Positions 16,368 through 26,178 of a stretch of DNA of 64,000 bases are shown piece by piece (positions within the stretch are counted from its first letter, which is position 1; each line of letters opens with the position of its first letter). A program made the translations under genes and the position numbers. The notes below the pieces were generated by a model. The model saw only the letters and a program-made list of their open reading frames with translations, was not told where the DNA came from and made no database searches. The stretch lies in contig JAKANO010000001.1 in NCBI GenBank assembly GCA_021812385.1, positions 241,044 to 305,043 of the forward strand. Direction: 5' to 3'. This DNA is from Pseudomonadota bacterium (GTDB lineage Bacteria; Pseudomonadota; Gammaproteobacteria; Burkholderiales; Thiobacteraceae).

Positions 16368-18320
16368 ATGAGTTTTTCGCGCGTGGTGTTCGTGCTTTTG
16401 ACCTTGCTATTGGCGCTGTTGTTGGCGACCAGCTTCGCGCTGAACGTGGTGCATTCGCGGCACTATCTGAGCCGACAGCTCGCGGTGCATGCCCAAGACA
16501 GCGCCACCGCAATGGGCCTGTCGCTTACACCCGCGCTGCAGCGCGGCGATCGGGTGGCGATTGATAGCCTGGTCAAGGCGGTTGGCGATGGCGGTTATTT
16601 CCGCCGGATTCGTGTGCTCGACACGCAGGGGGGCGTGCTGGCGGAACGGGTATCCAATTTGGATGTCGCCGACGTGCCGTCATGGTTCGTGCGCTGGCTG
16701 CCGCTGGAAACGCCGACGCGCAGCGCGCTCGTCATGGACGGATGGCGCGAAACCGGGCGCGTCGAGATCAGCAGCCATCCCGGCTATGCGTATCAGCAGC
16801 TTTGGAGCGATGCGCGCGATTTGTTGATTTGGTTTTCCGTTGTCGGCGGGATCGCGCTTGCGATCTTGCTGCTGCTGGCGCGTTCCGCGCTGAAGCCGCT
16901 GGCAGCCATGGAGCGGCAAGCGCTGGCCATCGGCGACGGCCACTTCTCCCTGCGCGTGCCGTTGCCTTGGGCGCGCGAGTTGCGTCAAGTCAGCGAAGCG
17001 ATGAATAAAATGACTAGAAAGGTGGATGAGATGTTGCAGGGTAAAGTTAGAGCCATCGAAAAACTTGAAGCAGCATCGCATCGGGATGCCTTGACCGGGC
17101 TCTATAACCGGGATTTTCTCGACCAACAAATTACGATATGGCTACGCGAAAGCAACGCGTGTGCGCATGCGGCATTGCTGTTGATCCGTCTTCCAGGCTT
17201 GGCGGATATCAATACGCAATGGGGCTATATAGAAGGCGACGCTTTGTTGAAACAGATCGCCGCATTATTACGCGCGCAGGAGCGGCAACTGCAAAGTACG
17301 GTGGCGGCGCGAACTGGCGGCGCTGAATTCATGTTGCTGGTATCCGAGATTACGCATGAAGATGCGTTGCAAATCGCCAATACCTTGCTGAGCCAGATAC
17401 GCGCATGCACTACGCCGCTGGGCGCATGCGTCGGTTCCGCGCACATTGGCATAGGCTTTCTCGATCCGAATATATCCGCTTCCTCCCAACTTTTTGCCCA
17501 GGCTGACATGGCGTTGCGCGTGGCGGAAAGCCATGGGCGATTTTGGGCCTTTATTTTTCCGCCGGAAGATCTTTCACCGGACATGATCTTTGGCGCTTCG
17601 CGCTGGCGCCGCATCATTGAACACGCGCTGGCGCAACGCACCTTGCTGCTGTTTGAACAGCCTGTGGTGGATGCCCGTAGCGGCCTGCCCTTGCATTACG
17701 AGTTGGAGGCGCGGATTCGTGACGAAGAGGGAAGGTTGATCGGCGCGGGTGCGTTTATGCCGATGGCGCATCGGCTCGGATTGGCCATTGCCATCGACCG
17801 TGCCGTGGTGGAATTGGCATTGACGCAATCCTTTCCGGATGCAGTGCCGCGTGTCATGAATTTATCGCTCGATTCGGTCAAGGATATGGCGTTCACGACC
17901 TGGTTGCAGCAGCGCCTACGCGTGAACGTCTTGGATGCAAGGCGGATTCTATTTGAGCTGCCGGAAAGGGCTGCAGCAGAAGCCCCCGAGTGTGTGTCGC
18001 GATTGACAAGCTGCCTGGATGCCATGGAGATTCACTTCGGCTTCGATCATGTCGGTATCCTGCCTGAGGCGTTAACGCAGATTCGCCACATGCGGCCGAT
18101 GTTTCTGAAATGCGACCAGGTTTTGGTCGCCGGCACGGACGCGACGGGACTCAAGCGCTCCTTGCTGGAAATGCTGCTGAATTTGGCCCAGGCCTTGGAC
18201 AGTCAATTTATTGTCAGCGGCATTGAAACCGAGCAGCACGCCATGCAAATTCGGGCCATGGGCGTTGGCGCGCTACAAGGGCGCGCTGTCGGTGCGCCAG
18301 CGGCAGTGCCTATTGCATAA
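16368..18320 (+). CDS. lapD: LapD-type cyclic-di-GMP receptor
   Basis: 650 residues. Architecture: membrane helix (about 5-27), periplasmic LapD/MoxY N-terminal domain, second helix (about 155-175), HAMP linker, GGDEF-like and EAL-like domains. The catalytic signatures are degenerate (G-G-A-E-F and E-L-E-A-R-I), as expected for a receptor rather than an enzyme. Family knowledge: cyclic di-GMP bound by the EAL-like domain makes the periplasmic part sequester LapG, keeping adhesins on the surface. Its position directly after lapG supports this. Three other open questions (signal, adhesin, role of the upstream serine protease) cannot be settled from sequence. Confidence 0.93.
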   Translation: MSFSRVVFVLLTLLLALLLATSFALNVVHSRHYLSRQLAVHAQDSATAMGLSLTPALQRGDRVAIDSLVKAVGDGGYFRRIRVLDTQGGVLAERVSNLDVADVPSWFVRWLPLETPTRSALVMDGWRETGRVEISSHPGYAYQQLWSDARDLLIWFSVVGGIALAILLLLARSALKPLAAMERQALAIGDGHFSLRVPLPWARELRQVSEAMNKMTRKVDEMLQGKVRAIEKLEAASHRDALTGLYNRDFLDQQITIWLRESNACAHAALLLIRLPGLADINTQWGYIEGDALLKQIAALLRAQERQLQSTVAARTGGAEFMLLVSEITHEDALQIANTLLSQIRACTTPLGACVGSAHIGIGFLDPNISASSQLFAQADMALRVAESHGRFWAFIFPPEDLSPDMIFGASRWRRIIEHALAQRTLLLFEQPVVDARSGLPLHYELEARIRDEEGRLIGAGAFMPMAHRLGLAIAIDRAVVELALTQSFPDAVPRVMNLSLDSVKDMAFTTWLQQRLRVNVLDARRILFELPERAAAEAPECVSRLTSCLDAMEIHFGFDHVGILPEALTQIRHMRPMFLKCDQVLVAGTDATGLKRSLLEMLLNLAQALDSQFIVSGIETEQHAMQIRAMGVGALQGRAVGAPAAVPIA

Positions 18321-18397
18321 GCCTGTTGTGCATTGTCACGGATGTTTCATTTTGGCAGGCTAAGGTAGCTATTTTCAGTCATGGAGTTGTTTGAAAA

Positions 18398-19258
18398 ATG
18401 AAACACAATCGTTATGTCATTTTGCTGCTGTGTGCGGGTATGAGCCTGGCTGCCAATAGCTTTGCCGCAGGCAGCGGCGACGAGATACTCGCCCGCATGG
18501 GCTCGATCGAAATCAAGCGCGCGGATATGGAACGTTTGCTTGGCCCGTTCCCGGTGAAAGCCACGGCGGAGCAAATACGCGCTATCGATCAGGCCTTGCG
18601 TACCGAATTGATCCGGCGCGCGTTATTGACCGAAGCGATGCGCGCGGAATGGGATAAAAAACCGGATGTTCGGCAGCAGATCGATGCGGCGCGCGAACAA
18701 GTCATCGTTTCCAGCTATATCAACCAACAAGTTCGCCCGGCGCCTGAGTATCCGACGGAAGCCGAAGTGCAAGCGGCGTACGAGGCGAACAAGCAGCAGT
18801 TAGTGCGCCCGCCGCAAGTGCATCTGGCGCAGATATACACCAAGGACGCGGCCAAGGCGGAGGAGGTCGCGAAGAAGGCGCATGAAAAAGGCGCGGACTT
18901 TGCGCAATTGAGCGCCAAGTACTCGCAACACGCCGAGAGCGCGCATAACAACGGCGATATGGGTTGGCTGACCGTAGAGAAACTGACGCCGGAAGTGCGC
19001 GCCGTGGCGGAAAAACTCGCGCCGGGCGAAGTCAGCAAACCGGTCAAGGTGGCGGACGGTTGGCATGTATTGAAACTGATCGCGCGCAAGAGCGCCGAGA
19101 CCATGCCGCTGGCGGAAGTGCGCGATCGTCTGTCGCAGTCGCTTCGATTGAAACGCGCGCAAGAAAACGAGCAACGCTATCTGGAGCAGATCGTCTCGCG
19201 CACGCCGATCACGGTAAATGAAATCGCACTGTCGAATATCGGCGCGAACGCTAAATAG
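18398..19258 (+). CDS. Parvulin-type peptidyl-prolyl isomerase (SurA/PrsA-like)
   Basis: 286 residues with a signal peptide (cleaved near F-A-A-G, about residue 24). An N-terminal helical chaperone part is followed by a parvulin domain (about 135-235) with V-H-L-A-Q-I-Y, G-A-D-F-A-Q-L-S-A-K-Y-S and G-D-M-G-W-L. It probably helps secreted or outer-membrane proteins fold in the periplasm. It lies just upstream of a PEP-CTERM protein and an IPTL-CTERM protease, so exosortase substrates are plausible clients, though that is inferred from neighbourhood only. Confidence 0.87.
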   Translation: MKHNRYVILLLCAGMSLAANSFAAGSGDEILARMGSIEIKRADMERLLGPFPVKATAEQIRAIDQALRTELIRRALLTEAMRAEWDKKPDVRQQIDAAREQVIVSSYINQQVRPAPEYPTEAEVQAAYEANKQQLVRPPQVHLAQIYTKDAAKAEEVAKKAHEKGADFAQLSAKYSQHAESAHNNGDMGWLTVEKLTPEVRAVAEKLAPGEVSKPVKVADGWHVLKLIARKSAETMPLAEVRDRLSQSLRLKRAQENEQRYLEQIVSRTPITVNEIALSNIGANAK

Positions 19259-19331
19259 CCTGCTGTCGTCGGCGCAAGAAGTAGAACATTCTTTTACGAT
19301 AAGCAGGACACATTTCCGCGACCGCTTGAAA

Positions 19332-19359
19332 GCGCCATGCCCCATTCGGGCCATGGCGC
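19332..19359. repeat. Hairpin related to the AGCCCGAACGGGCT family (copy k)
   Basis: GCGCCATG at 19332-19339 pairs with CATGGCGC at 19352-19359. Read on the minus strand, the centre is TGGCCCGAATGGGGCATGG, close to the site at 20197-20213. It lies 64 bp upstream of a PEP-CTERM gene start. Confidence 0.55.
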
Positions 19360-19423
19360 AGGAGTCAAACTGTCATGGCTTGATAGTAGGCTGTCATGAT
19401 TCCAATAGGCCAAGGAACTTGTA

Positions 19424-20113
19424 ATGCGTAATTGGATTCAAGTGCTGATCGTTTTGCTCGGAGTGGTTTTATCCTTCCCTTCCGCCGCTACGCTAATTGC
19501 CGGAGCCGATGGCGTTCTTGCGCCCACCGCTGATTACACCCTGCCGTACCGCGCCGACGGTATTTTTGATTTTAGTTCGATTGACATCGGCGCCGGCATC
19601 ACCTTGCGTTTCGATGCGGGCATCACCAATGCAACAATACGCTCGCGGGGCGACTTTCTGCTCGCCGGCGTGATCGATGCCACGGGCATTAACCTTGTCA
19701 TTGAAAACTTCGGGAACCTTTTTTTATTAAACGGCGCCATCCTCTCGAATGGGGCGGCGGTTCAAAATACCGGTACTGGAAACGGTTCCGGCGCAGGGGC
19801 TACCTTATGTAATGGCAGATCAACCATTACTTGTGATTCTCTTGGGATTTCTCCAGCGCAGGGGGGGCTTGCTATCCTGATTGGTGGCGACATCACCCTA
19901 GGCGGCTCGAATTCTGGAACTATTACGCTGCTCCCGCCTGTTGGCGGCAGCATAAGCTTGCAGCCGGGAATCGGCGGCGAGCTCGCCATCGGCACTAGAG
20001 TCGAGTTACAACCTGGAAGCGGTATCACCCTTTCCGTCCCTGAGCCCGGCACACTATGGCTAATGGCGCTGCTAGTTCCTATGCTTGCGCTGCTTGGTCG
20101 AAAACGTACATAG
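19424..20113 (+). CDS. PEP-CTERM secreted protein
   Basis: 229 residues. Signal peptide of about 22 residues (ends S-A-A-T), then a beta-rich domain with many Gly/Asn/Ile-Thr repeats resembling right-handed beta-helix or filamentous-haemagglutinin strands (F-D-A-G-I-T-N-A-T-I, L-L-A-G-V-I-D-A-T-G). The C-terminus is a textbook tag: V-P-E-P-G-T-L-W, a hydrophobic span and G-R-K-R-T. It would be exported and processed by an exosortase. A hairpin of the window's palindrome family precedes it. Confidence 0.87.
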   Translation: MRNWIQVLIVLLGVVLSFPSAATLIAGADGVLAPTADYTLPYRADGIFDFSSIDIGAGITLRFDAGITNATIRSRGDFLLAGVIDATGINLVIENFGNLFLLNGAILSNGAAVQNTGTGNGSGAGATLCNGRSTITCDSLGISPAQGGLAILIGGDITLGGSNSGTITLLPPVGGSISLQPGIGGELAIGTRVELQPGSGITLSVPEPGTLWLMALLVPMLALLGRKRT

Positions 20114-20196
20114 TCCACATCTGATCGCGAATACTTCCCGTAGCCTAACGACAGAAACAAGCGCGAGAATTCTTACCCTTTTGGTGTTGTTCCCTC

Positions 20197-20213
20197 TGGC
20201 CCGAATGGGCTAT
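20197..20213. repeat. Palindrome of the AGCCCGAACGGGCT family (copy b)
   Basis: TGGCCCGAATGGGCTAT, followed by GAATCTG, 67 bp upstream of the IPTL-CTERM subtilase start. One arm is slightly diverged. Confidence 0.65.
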
Positions 20214-20279
20214 GAATCTGTAGGTTTGTGCCGAACAGCTGTCATTCAGCCCCGTTAGAGTCGTCTACCGGGGGATGGG

Positions 20280-22493
20280 ATGGCTATAAGTGGCAATTAT
20301 TTAAAAGCATGGCGCATTTTAGTCAGCGGCATAATGCTCGCGTGTGTCGCTACGGCATCGTTTGCGGCCACACAAATCCCCTGGTCGTCGAAGGCTCCGG
20401 CCGACGTGATGCTCAAGCTGGATCAGGGAGAAGCGCAGTCGCTGATTGTGTTATTCGACGACCAGGCCATCGAGCGGGAAGCTGGCGCGCTGCGCGCCAA
20501 GCTGCGCGCCAAAACCGATACCGCCCAGATTCAATCATTGAAGGCCGCGCGTTACACGACGCTGAAGCAAGGGGTTTTGGCGGCGCTGCCCGCCGGTCAG
20601 TACCAAATGCAGCGCGACTACAGCCATTTGCCGATGGCCTTCGTGCATTTTCATACCGCGCTCGCCCTGCGCACCCTGCTGCAACGCCCTGACGTGATAG
20701 CGGTATACCGCGACGAAATCAAGCAGGCGATCTTGGCGGAAAGCCTGCCGCTGATCGGCCAGACCACGGTTTCCGCGGCGGGGGACCAGGGTATTGGCAG
20801 CACGGTGCTCGTCATCGATACGGGTGTTGATTACACCAAACCGGCATTCGGTTCCTGCACCTCGCCAGGCGTGCCGGCAGGCTGTCACGTTATTTTTTAT
20901 CAGAATATCGCCGATAGCAGCACCGTCTTGGACTCGGCTGGCCACGGCTCGGTGGTGTCGGCGATCACGCTCGGGGTCGCGCCGCAGGCTGACATCGCCA
21001 TGGTGAACGTGTTCGGGGCAAACGCGAGCACCAGCGATAGCCTTATTCTCAGCGCCATCAATTTCGGCATCGTCAATCAAGCCGCGCTGAATATTGTGGC
21101 GATGAACATGAGTCTGGGTGATAGTTCCAGTCACTCCACGCCTTGTAGTAATTCGCACACCAATCCCTATGTCACGCCCATCCTCAATGCCAAGGCCGCA
21201 GGCATTGTGGTCACGGTTGCTTCCGGCAACAACGCCTACAGTACCGGTATTTCGTCTCCCGCCTGTACGCCGAATGCGGTGTCCGTCGGCGCGGTGTACG
21301 ACGCCAATGTCGGCGCGCGCAGTTTCGGCACACTATGCAGCGATAGCGCCACAGCGGCGGACAAGGTGACCTGTTACTCCAACAGCGCTTCCTACCTGAC
21401 CTTGTTGGCACCCGGTTCGGTCGTCACCACTGCCGTCGGTGGCGGTGACGGTACTTCGTTCGCCGCCCCCATGGTCGCCGGCGCCGCGGCGGTACTGCGC
21501 TCCGCGTTTTACGTCGAGACCGCCGATCAGACCATCAACCGCCTCACCACGAGCGGCCAACCGGTGACCGATGCGCGTAATAGCGTCACGACGCCGCGTC
21601 TTAATTTGCTCGCGGCAGCGCGTCCGGCGAATGATGCGTTCGCCAATCGCATTGCACTCTCCGGTGCAAGCGGCAGTGTGATCGGTTACAACGTGGTGGC
21701 GACCAAGGAAAGCGGCGAGCCGAACCATGCGAACAATCTCGGCGGCGTTTCGGTGTGGTGGAAGTGGATCGCGCCCGCCAGCGGCCAGCTCACGCTGGAT
21801 ACCCACGGCAGCAGTTTCGATACCCTGTTAGGGGTGTATACCGGCAGCGCCGTCAATGCGCTGGCAGCTGTCGCTGCCAACGATAACGACGGTACGCTGG
21901 GCAACGTCAGCAGCGTCGTGTTTCAGGCGCAGGCCGGTGTCGAGTACGAAATCGCGGTCGATGGTTTCAATGGCGCTGCCGGCGATATTGCCTTGAACTG
22001 GAACCTCAATACCAGCGCCAACGCGGATCTATCGCTGACCGGGAGCAGCACACCGACTTCGGTTACGCAGGGCGATAACATTACTTATACGCTCAACATC
22101 CAAAACGCCGGCCCGCAGGCGGCGACCAATGTAGTGTTGACCGATACGCTGCCTGATGCGACTACCTTGGTGAGTTCATCCGTCGCTTGCAACCAAAGTG
22201 GCGCAAGCTTGACTTGCGCGCTGGGAACCATTCTTTCCGCAGGCAGCACCAGCATGAGCGTAACGGTGAAGACCTCCATCTCTACACTGAGCAGTATCGC
22301 CAATACGGCCAGCGTGAGCTCGGAAGTGGTCGATGTAAATACGGCAAACAATAGCGTCAGCTTGTCCACTACAGTCACGCCAGCCATTGTTGCGTCCGCA
22401 AACGACAACGACGTGCCAACCCTGCCGGAGTGGGCCGCTATACTGATGGCGGGGCTATTGCTGACGATCGGTTCACGGCGCGGCCAACACTGA
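20280..22493 (+). CDS. Subtilisin-like S8 peptidase with IPTL-CTERM sorting tag
   Basis: 737 residues. Signal peptide (about 1-30), inhibitor-like propeptide, then the S8 catalytic domain with D180 (V-I-D-T-G-V-D), H222 (G-H-G-S-V-V) and S393 (G-T-S-F-A-A-P-M-V-A-G). A pre-peptidase-type beta domain (about 450-565) and a DUF11-like repeat (about 590-705) follow. The C-terminus is D-V-P-T-L-P-E-W-A-A-I-L-M-A-G, a membrane span and R-R: the IPTL-CTERM type of sorting tag, whose known processing enzyme is XrtH. The two XrtH-type genes in this window are therefore its probable sortases. It would end up exported and anchored or released. Confidence 0.9.
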   Translation: MAISGNYLKAWRILVSGIMLACVATASFAATQIPWSSKAPADVMLKLDQGEAQSLIVLFDDQAIEREAGALRAKLRAKTDTAQIQSLKAARYTTLKQGVLAALPAGQYQMQRDYSHLPMAFVHFHTALALRTLLQRPDVIAVYRDEIKQAILAESLPLIGQTTVSAAGDQGIGSTVLVIDTGVDYTKPAFGSCTSPGVPAGCHVIFYQNIADSSTVLDSAGHGSVVSAITLGVAPQADIAMVNVFGANASTSDSLILSAINFGIVNQAALNIVAMNMSLGDSSSHSTPCSNSHTNPYVTPILNAKAAGIVVTVASGNNAYSTGISSPACTPNAVSVGAVYDANVGARSFGTLCSDSATAADKVTCYSNSASYLTLLAPGSVVTTAVGGGDGTSFAAPMVAGAAAVLRSAFYVETADQTINRLTTSGQPVTDARNSVTTPRLNLLAAARPANDAFANRIALSGASGSVIGYNVVATKESGEPNHANNLGGVSVWWKWIAPASGQLTLDTHGSSFDTLLGVYTGSAVNALAAVAANDNDGTLGNVSSVVFQAQAGVEYEIAVDGFNGAAGDIALNWNLNTSANADLSLTGSSTPTSVTQGDNITYTLNIQNAGPQAATNVVLTDTLPDATTLVSSSVACNQSGASLTCALGTILSAGSTSMSVTVKTSISTLSSIANTASVSSEVVDVNTANNSVSLSTTVTPAIVASANDNDVPTLPEWAAILMAGLLLTIGSRRGQH

Positions 22494-22512
22494 ATTTGAT
22501 CCTTGCCTTGGT

Positions 22513-24324
22513 TCAGACCGATCCATTGCCGTTAGCGATGCTCAGGTCGGGAAAAAGTTCGCCGCTGGTGGGTTGCGGCGCGCGGCGCTCGACGAAAATA
22601 CAGCTACCTTCGATGCGTTTCGCGAGCTTCTTGGCCTCGCCGGCGACAGCGGAAATCTCATGTGCGTTGGAAAATGCGCCAGGCTCGATGCTGACCGCGC
22701 CAATGGAGAGCGCGAGTAGCGGAAAGAATACTTTGTTTCCGCGTCGATCTTCGCCGTAATAGCCGCCCTGCGCGAGATGCTCCGGCTTGAAAAATTGGCG
22801 CGCCATTCCGTCAAACATGTCGAGGATCGATTGACAGCGTGCTTGCCAGTCGGGGCTTTGAAACAGGATGATGAAGTCGTCGCCGCCGATATGTCCTACG
22901 AAGTCGCGCTCAGGGTCGCAACAATCGACCAATATCTGCGCGCATCCCTGGATGACTTCATCCCCCTTGCGATAGCCGTACATGTCGTTCAGCGGCTTGA
23001 AATGGTCGAGATCGCAATGACAGACAGCGAATGTGACTTTGCTCTCGAGAAGGCGCTCGGTGTGTTCGGCGATCGGCACATTGCCGGGCAGCATGGTGAG
23101 CGGATTTGCGTAGCGCGCAGCGTTGATCTGCATCTGGCTGATTTCCCGCATCAGGTCGTAGCCGGTGCCGATGCCGAAATATTCGCCCTTGTCCGTGAGA
23201 ATAAATCCGTCGGAAAAGCTGTTCTTCCCTTTGTTGACGACCAGCCTGCTCAATTCTTCCAAGGGCGTATAGCGGTCAACGATCAATGGATCGGGGCTCA
23301 TGAAAAGGGAGCAGGGCCGTCGCCCGAACAATTCCCGCGTGTAGACGCGCGAGAAACGATCGACCAGGGAGGTGCGGTTGATGATCCCCACGGGAATTCT
23401 ATTTTCCACCACGGGAATGGCGTGCAGGTTGGGTTGGGCGAGCAATAGATTCAACACGGTTTCGCTATGGGTTTTCGGCGATACGGTAGGCGCATGGATT
23501 AATATTTTGTCTGCCGCCGCCTTAGCGAGCGTGTCTGGCCGGCCTTGGGGGTAGATGCTGATCGTGGTGCTCGACAGGCAGTCCGCCACTTCCGGGTTGA
23601 TGCTCGGGTGCGGCTTGGCCTCTGGCCGGCCGATGAAGTAACCCTGCCCGCATGCGATACCGAGATTCTGGATGATCATGAATTCGGAACGTGTCTCGAT
23701 GCCTTCGGCAACGACCTTTGAATTGCTGTTCTCGGCAATCTGTTGAATCGAGCGCACGAATTGCAGCTTGACGGGATCCTGGTGTATGCCCTGGATGAAA
23801 TGCTTATCCACCTTCACGAAGTGCGGGCGCAGTTCCGACCACAGACGCAGACTGGAGAAACCTTCGCCAAGATCATCCATCGCAATTTCAAAACCGGCGT
23901 CCCGGTGATGGTGCGCCGCGTCGATCAAGGAGGCGAAATTGTAGGTGGGTTCGCTTTCGGTGATTTCGATGATGATGCGGTTCCGGGTCAGGCGCTTGCG
24001 CTGCAAAATGTCGAGTACCGCATCTTCCTCCAGGATGCCGTTCATCAGGCCGGCCGGGCACAGATTCAGAAATAGTTTGCCGGACAGGTTGAGGCGGGTG
24101 AATTCCTCGAGCACGCTCAAGACGCAGAGCCGCTCCAGTTCGTCAACTACGCCAAAGTTTCTGGCGGCGGAAAATAATTCCGTCGGCGCGTGCAGCAGCG
24201 TGTCAACCGGCCCGCGAATCAGCCCCTCATAGCCAATGATATGCGCTTCGCGCATGTCAACGATAGGCTGGAAGACTGGGCTAAGGCGGCGCTGTAGGAG
24301 GATTTCGGTGAGTAGATTCTGCAT
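22513..24324 (-). CDS. EAL-CBS-GGDEF cyclic-di-GMP protein
   Basis: 603 residues, cytoplasmic. The order is unusual: EAL first (about 1-235, motif Y-E-G-L-I-R-G-P, so E-A-L reads E-G-L; also D-D-L-G-E-G-F-S-S), a CBS pair (about 250-370) and GGDEF last (about 420-590, motif G-G-D-D-F). This is the layout of proteins annotated as GGDEF/EAL with CBS domains in proteobacteria. Variant motifs mean either activity may be reduced. CBS domains suggest control by a nucleotide. It is convergent with the subtilase gene, 19 bp apart, and is transcribed alone. Confidence 0.88.
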   Translation of the reverse strand: MQNLLTEILLQRRLSPVFQPIVDMREAHIIGYEGLIRGPVDTLLHAPTELFSAARNFGVVDELERLCVLSVLEEFTRLNLSGKLFLNLCPAGLMNGILEEDAVLDILQRKRLTRNRIIIEITESEPTYNFASLIDAAHHHRDAGFEIAMDDLGEGFSSLRLWSELRPHFVKVDKHFIQGIHQDPVKLQFVRSIQQIAENSNSKVVAEGIETRSEFMIIQNLGIACGQGYFIGRPEAKPHPSINPEVADCLSSTTISIYPQGRPDTLAKAAADKILIHAPTVSPKTHSETVLNLLLAQPNLHAIPVVENRIPVGIINRTSLVDRFSRVYTRELFGRRPCSLFMSPDPLIVDRYTPLEELSRLVVNKGKNSFSDGFILTDKGEYFGIGTGYDLMREISQMQINAARYANPLTMLPGNVPIAEHTERLLESKVTFAVCHCDLDHFKPLNDMYGYRKGDEVIQGCAQILVDCCDPERDFVGHIGGDDFIILFQSPDWQARCQSILDMFDGMARQFFKPEHLAQGGYYGEDRRGNKVFFPLLALSIGAVSIEPGAFSNAHEISAVAGEAKKLAKRIEGSCIFVERRAPQPTSGELFPDLSIANGNGSV

Positions 24325-24465
24325 GGGGCCCGTGCTGCGAAAAAGGGGCAGCCACTGAGCGCCAATCTACTCGGCGCGTATTGAGGTTTTGTGACCAGAC
24401 ACCCGTGCCAAGCGGACTGACGTCCGGTGTTTCGTGATCAGATAACTAACGTATGGTGCTTGAGA

Positions 24466-25398
24466 TTAAGCTGGCTGATGCCCCATCGAAGCAGCATCTC
24501 GCCGCCGCTGCAAGGTCATGCCGGCCACGATCACAAAACCGGCCAGCATCATCGCCCAAGTGGAAAGCTCGGGCACGGCACTCACATAAGTCAATTGCTC
24601 TGTGCCCATCGCCGCGGCGATTTGATCGGTATAAAACGGCACAAACGAATCGCCTTGACAGGCGCCGACGTTGGTTCCGCAACTCCAGTAATGGATGCCT
24701 ACCAAGGCCAATTGTCCGGCGTAGTCGACAAAACTTGGCCCGCCGGAATCGCCGCCAATCAATGCGGCGGTCGAAGGCCCGGAATTTCCATTGAAAAAGA
24801 ATTCCGACTCGCGGGTGTTGTAATACAGCGTGTCCACGACCGATATTTTATTCAGCCCCACCAAATTGCCCGCCCCATAGCTCGATCCATGGCCGTAGAC
24901 GAAAATGGATTGGCCGATATAGTCGGATTCCGAAGGCAGTTTCAAGATCGGATACTTGGTAATGGATGCGGAAACGGGCGTGGTCAATCGCCCCAGCCAA
25001 ACATCGGACGAAGCACCGTTTAAAGAAGTCTGAAAACCAAAATTGTCGACCGTATGGGTTTCGGGAGCCACATTTAAATCATTGCCCGAATAGAAATTCA
25101 GTTGCGCACCGGCGCCGGGATGGTAATGACCCGCGCTCAGAAAATACGATGGAGAAATCATCGTCGCCCAACTTGGGCCATTGTTGACGCCGGACCAATC
25201 CAGCCCCGCGCCGATAAAGGCGTTGTCGGCGCCACTGTAAAAACGCTGGTTCACGTTGGCTTGGTATTGGTTGAGATAGATCGCGAAACTGTCTGCTGAA
25301 GACAACAGTAAAATCGCAGCCAGACATTTTCCTGCGAAACGCTTGGCTACAGCGCTGGTTGGAAAAACCTGATTTAAGTGGAAAGTGCAGGTTCTCAT
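24466..25398 (-). CDS. PEP-CTERM protein with trypsin-like fold
   Basis: 310 residues from the ATG at 25396-25398, which has an AGGAGG ribosome site; a longer frame starting at 25443 lacks one. After the signal peptide comes a serine-protease-like domain with all three candidate catalytic residues: His in L-S-A-G-H-Y, Asp in S-S-D-V-W-L-G-R-L and Ser in G-G-D-S-G-G-P-S-F. The C-terminus has V-P-E-L-S-T-W-A-M-M-L-A-G-F and R-R-R, a PEP-CTERM tag. It is thus a secreted protease sorted by an exosortase, the second protease of this type in the window beside the IPTL-tagged subtilase. Confidence 0.88.
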   Translation of the reverse strand: MRTCTFHLNQVFPTSAVAKRFAGKCLAAILLLSSADSFAIYLNQYQANVNQRFYSGADNAFIGAGLDWSGVNNGPSWATMISPSYFLSAGHYHPGAGAQLNFYSGNDLNVAPETHTVDNFGFQTSLNGASSDVWLGRLTTPVSASITKYPILKLPSESDYIGQSIFVYGHGSSYGAGNLVGLNKISVVDTLYYNTRESEFFFNGNSGPSTAALIGGDSGGPSFVDYAGQLALVGIHYWSCGTNVGACQGDSFVPFYTDQIAAAMGTEQLTYVSAVPELSTWAMMLAGFVIVAGMTLQRRRDAASMGHQPA

Positions 25399-25782
25399 CA
25401 ATACGCCTCCTGAATAATTGTTGGTCCGACATGCGCGAACCATTTATACCGGGTCAATATAGGGGAGGAAGTTTTCCGGATTAAGACAGGGGGAATAGCT
25501 CTTGAGCGCAAAGCACCCCTTTATCGGATTATTCGCGGCATGAGATTCATAGCTGCCGAGGTATGCAGATCGCCAAGCAATCCTCGATAGTCACCAGACA
25601 GTCATTGAATCATCATTTCGCGACCCGAGCCATCCACGCTCTTGCTACTGCTGCCAGGTTTGGCGCTGTTGGTGCGTAAGTCGAGGTGGCGCTAGCGCGT
25701 TGGATTTGCTTTCATTGATTTCCCTACGCACCAAGTCGCGCCTTACCCAGTTCAATGGGGTGCGGCGCGGCAAGGCCGAAAC
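25399..25782. other. Intergenic gap with one inverted repeat
   Basis: About 380 bp without a credible gene. It holds the inverted repeat at 25669-25734 and upstream signals of the minus-strand PEP-CTERM protease. Nothing else could be identified. Confidence 0.45.
25669..25734. repeat. Inverted repeat, 10-bp perfect arms
   Basis: TTGGTGCGTA (25669-25678) pairs with TACGCACCAA (25725-25734), with the palindrome GCGCTAGCGC between them. It lies just after the 3' end of the small minus-strand gene at 25783-26178. No T run follows, so it is not a standard terminator. Confidence 0.55.
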
Positions 25783-26178
25783 TCAATGCCAATGGTTATT
25801 CTCAATCTTGGTTTCTTCGATTGCTTGCTTAAGTCCGCCTGGGGGTTTTAAGTATTGTTGTAAGCGCCAATCCACGAGTAGCCCAAGCGCCAATTCAAAG
25901 TCGCTGTAATTCAGTTTGAATAAGCGTGCAATTTCGAGTTTGTCATGCCCATCCAGTGCATTGATTAGCTCGCCAAAAATCTTTTTTGATTCTGAATCGG
26001 CGTTGGGGTCTTTGAGGCGTCTTGCAATTTTTTTAGTCGCACGCATGGCCATGTCCCTGAGGTTTTTTTGGGAATTCATTATGCGCAAGAAAATCACCAA
26101 AGGCGAATTATGTGACAAATGTTGATTGCTATAGTCGGGTATTAGCTCCGGTGCGACGTGGTGCCGAGCACTCGTCAT
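25783..26178 (-). CDS. Hypothetical helical protein
   Basis: 131 residues, no signal peptide. Composition is balanced and lacks the Arg/Ala excess of shadow frames, which supports real coding. The middle is basic (A-T-K-K-I-A-R-R-L-K-D-P) and the rest is rich in Leu, Asp and Glu, suggesting a small all-helical cytoplasmic protein. The start is uncertain: an internal Met at residue 34 (M-N-S-Q-K-N-L) would also give a sensible protein. No family recognised. Confidence 0.45.
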   Translation of the reverse strand: MTSARHHVAPELIPDYSNQHLSHNSPLVIFLRIMNSQKNLRDMAMRATKKIARRLKDPNADSESKKIFGELINALDGHDKLEIARLFKLNYSDFELALGLLVDWRLQQYLKPPGGLKQAIEETKIENNHWH

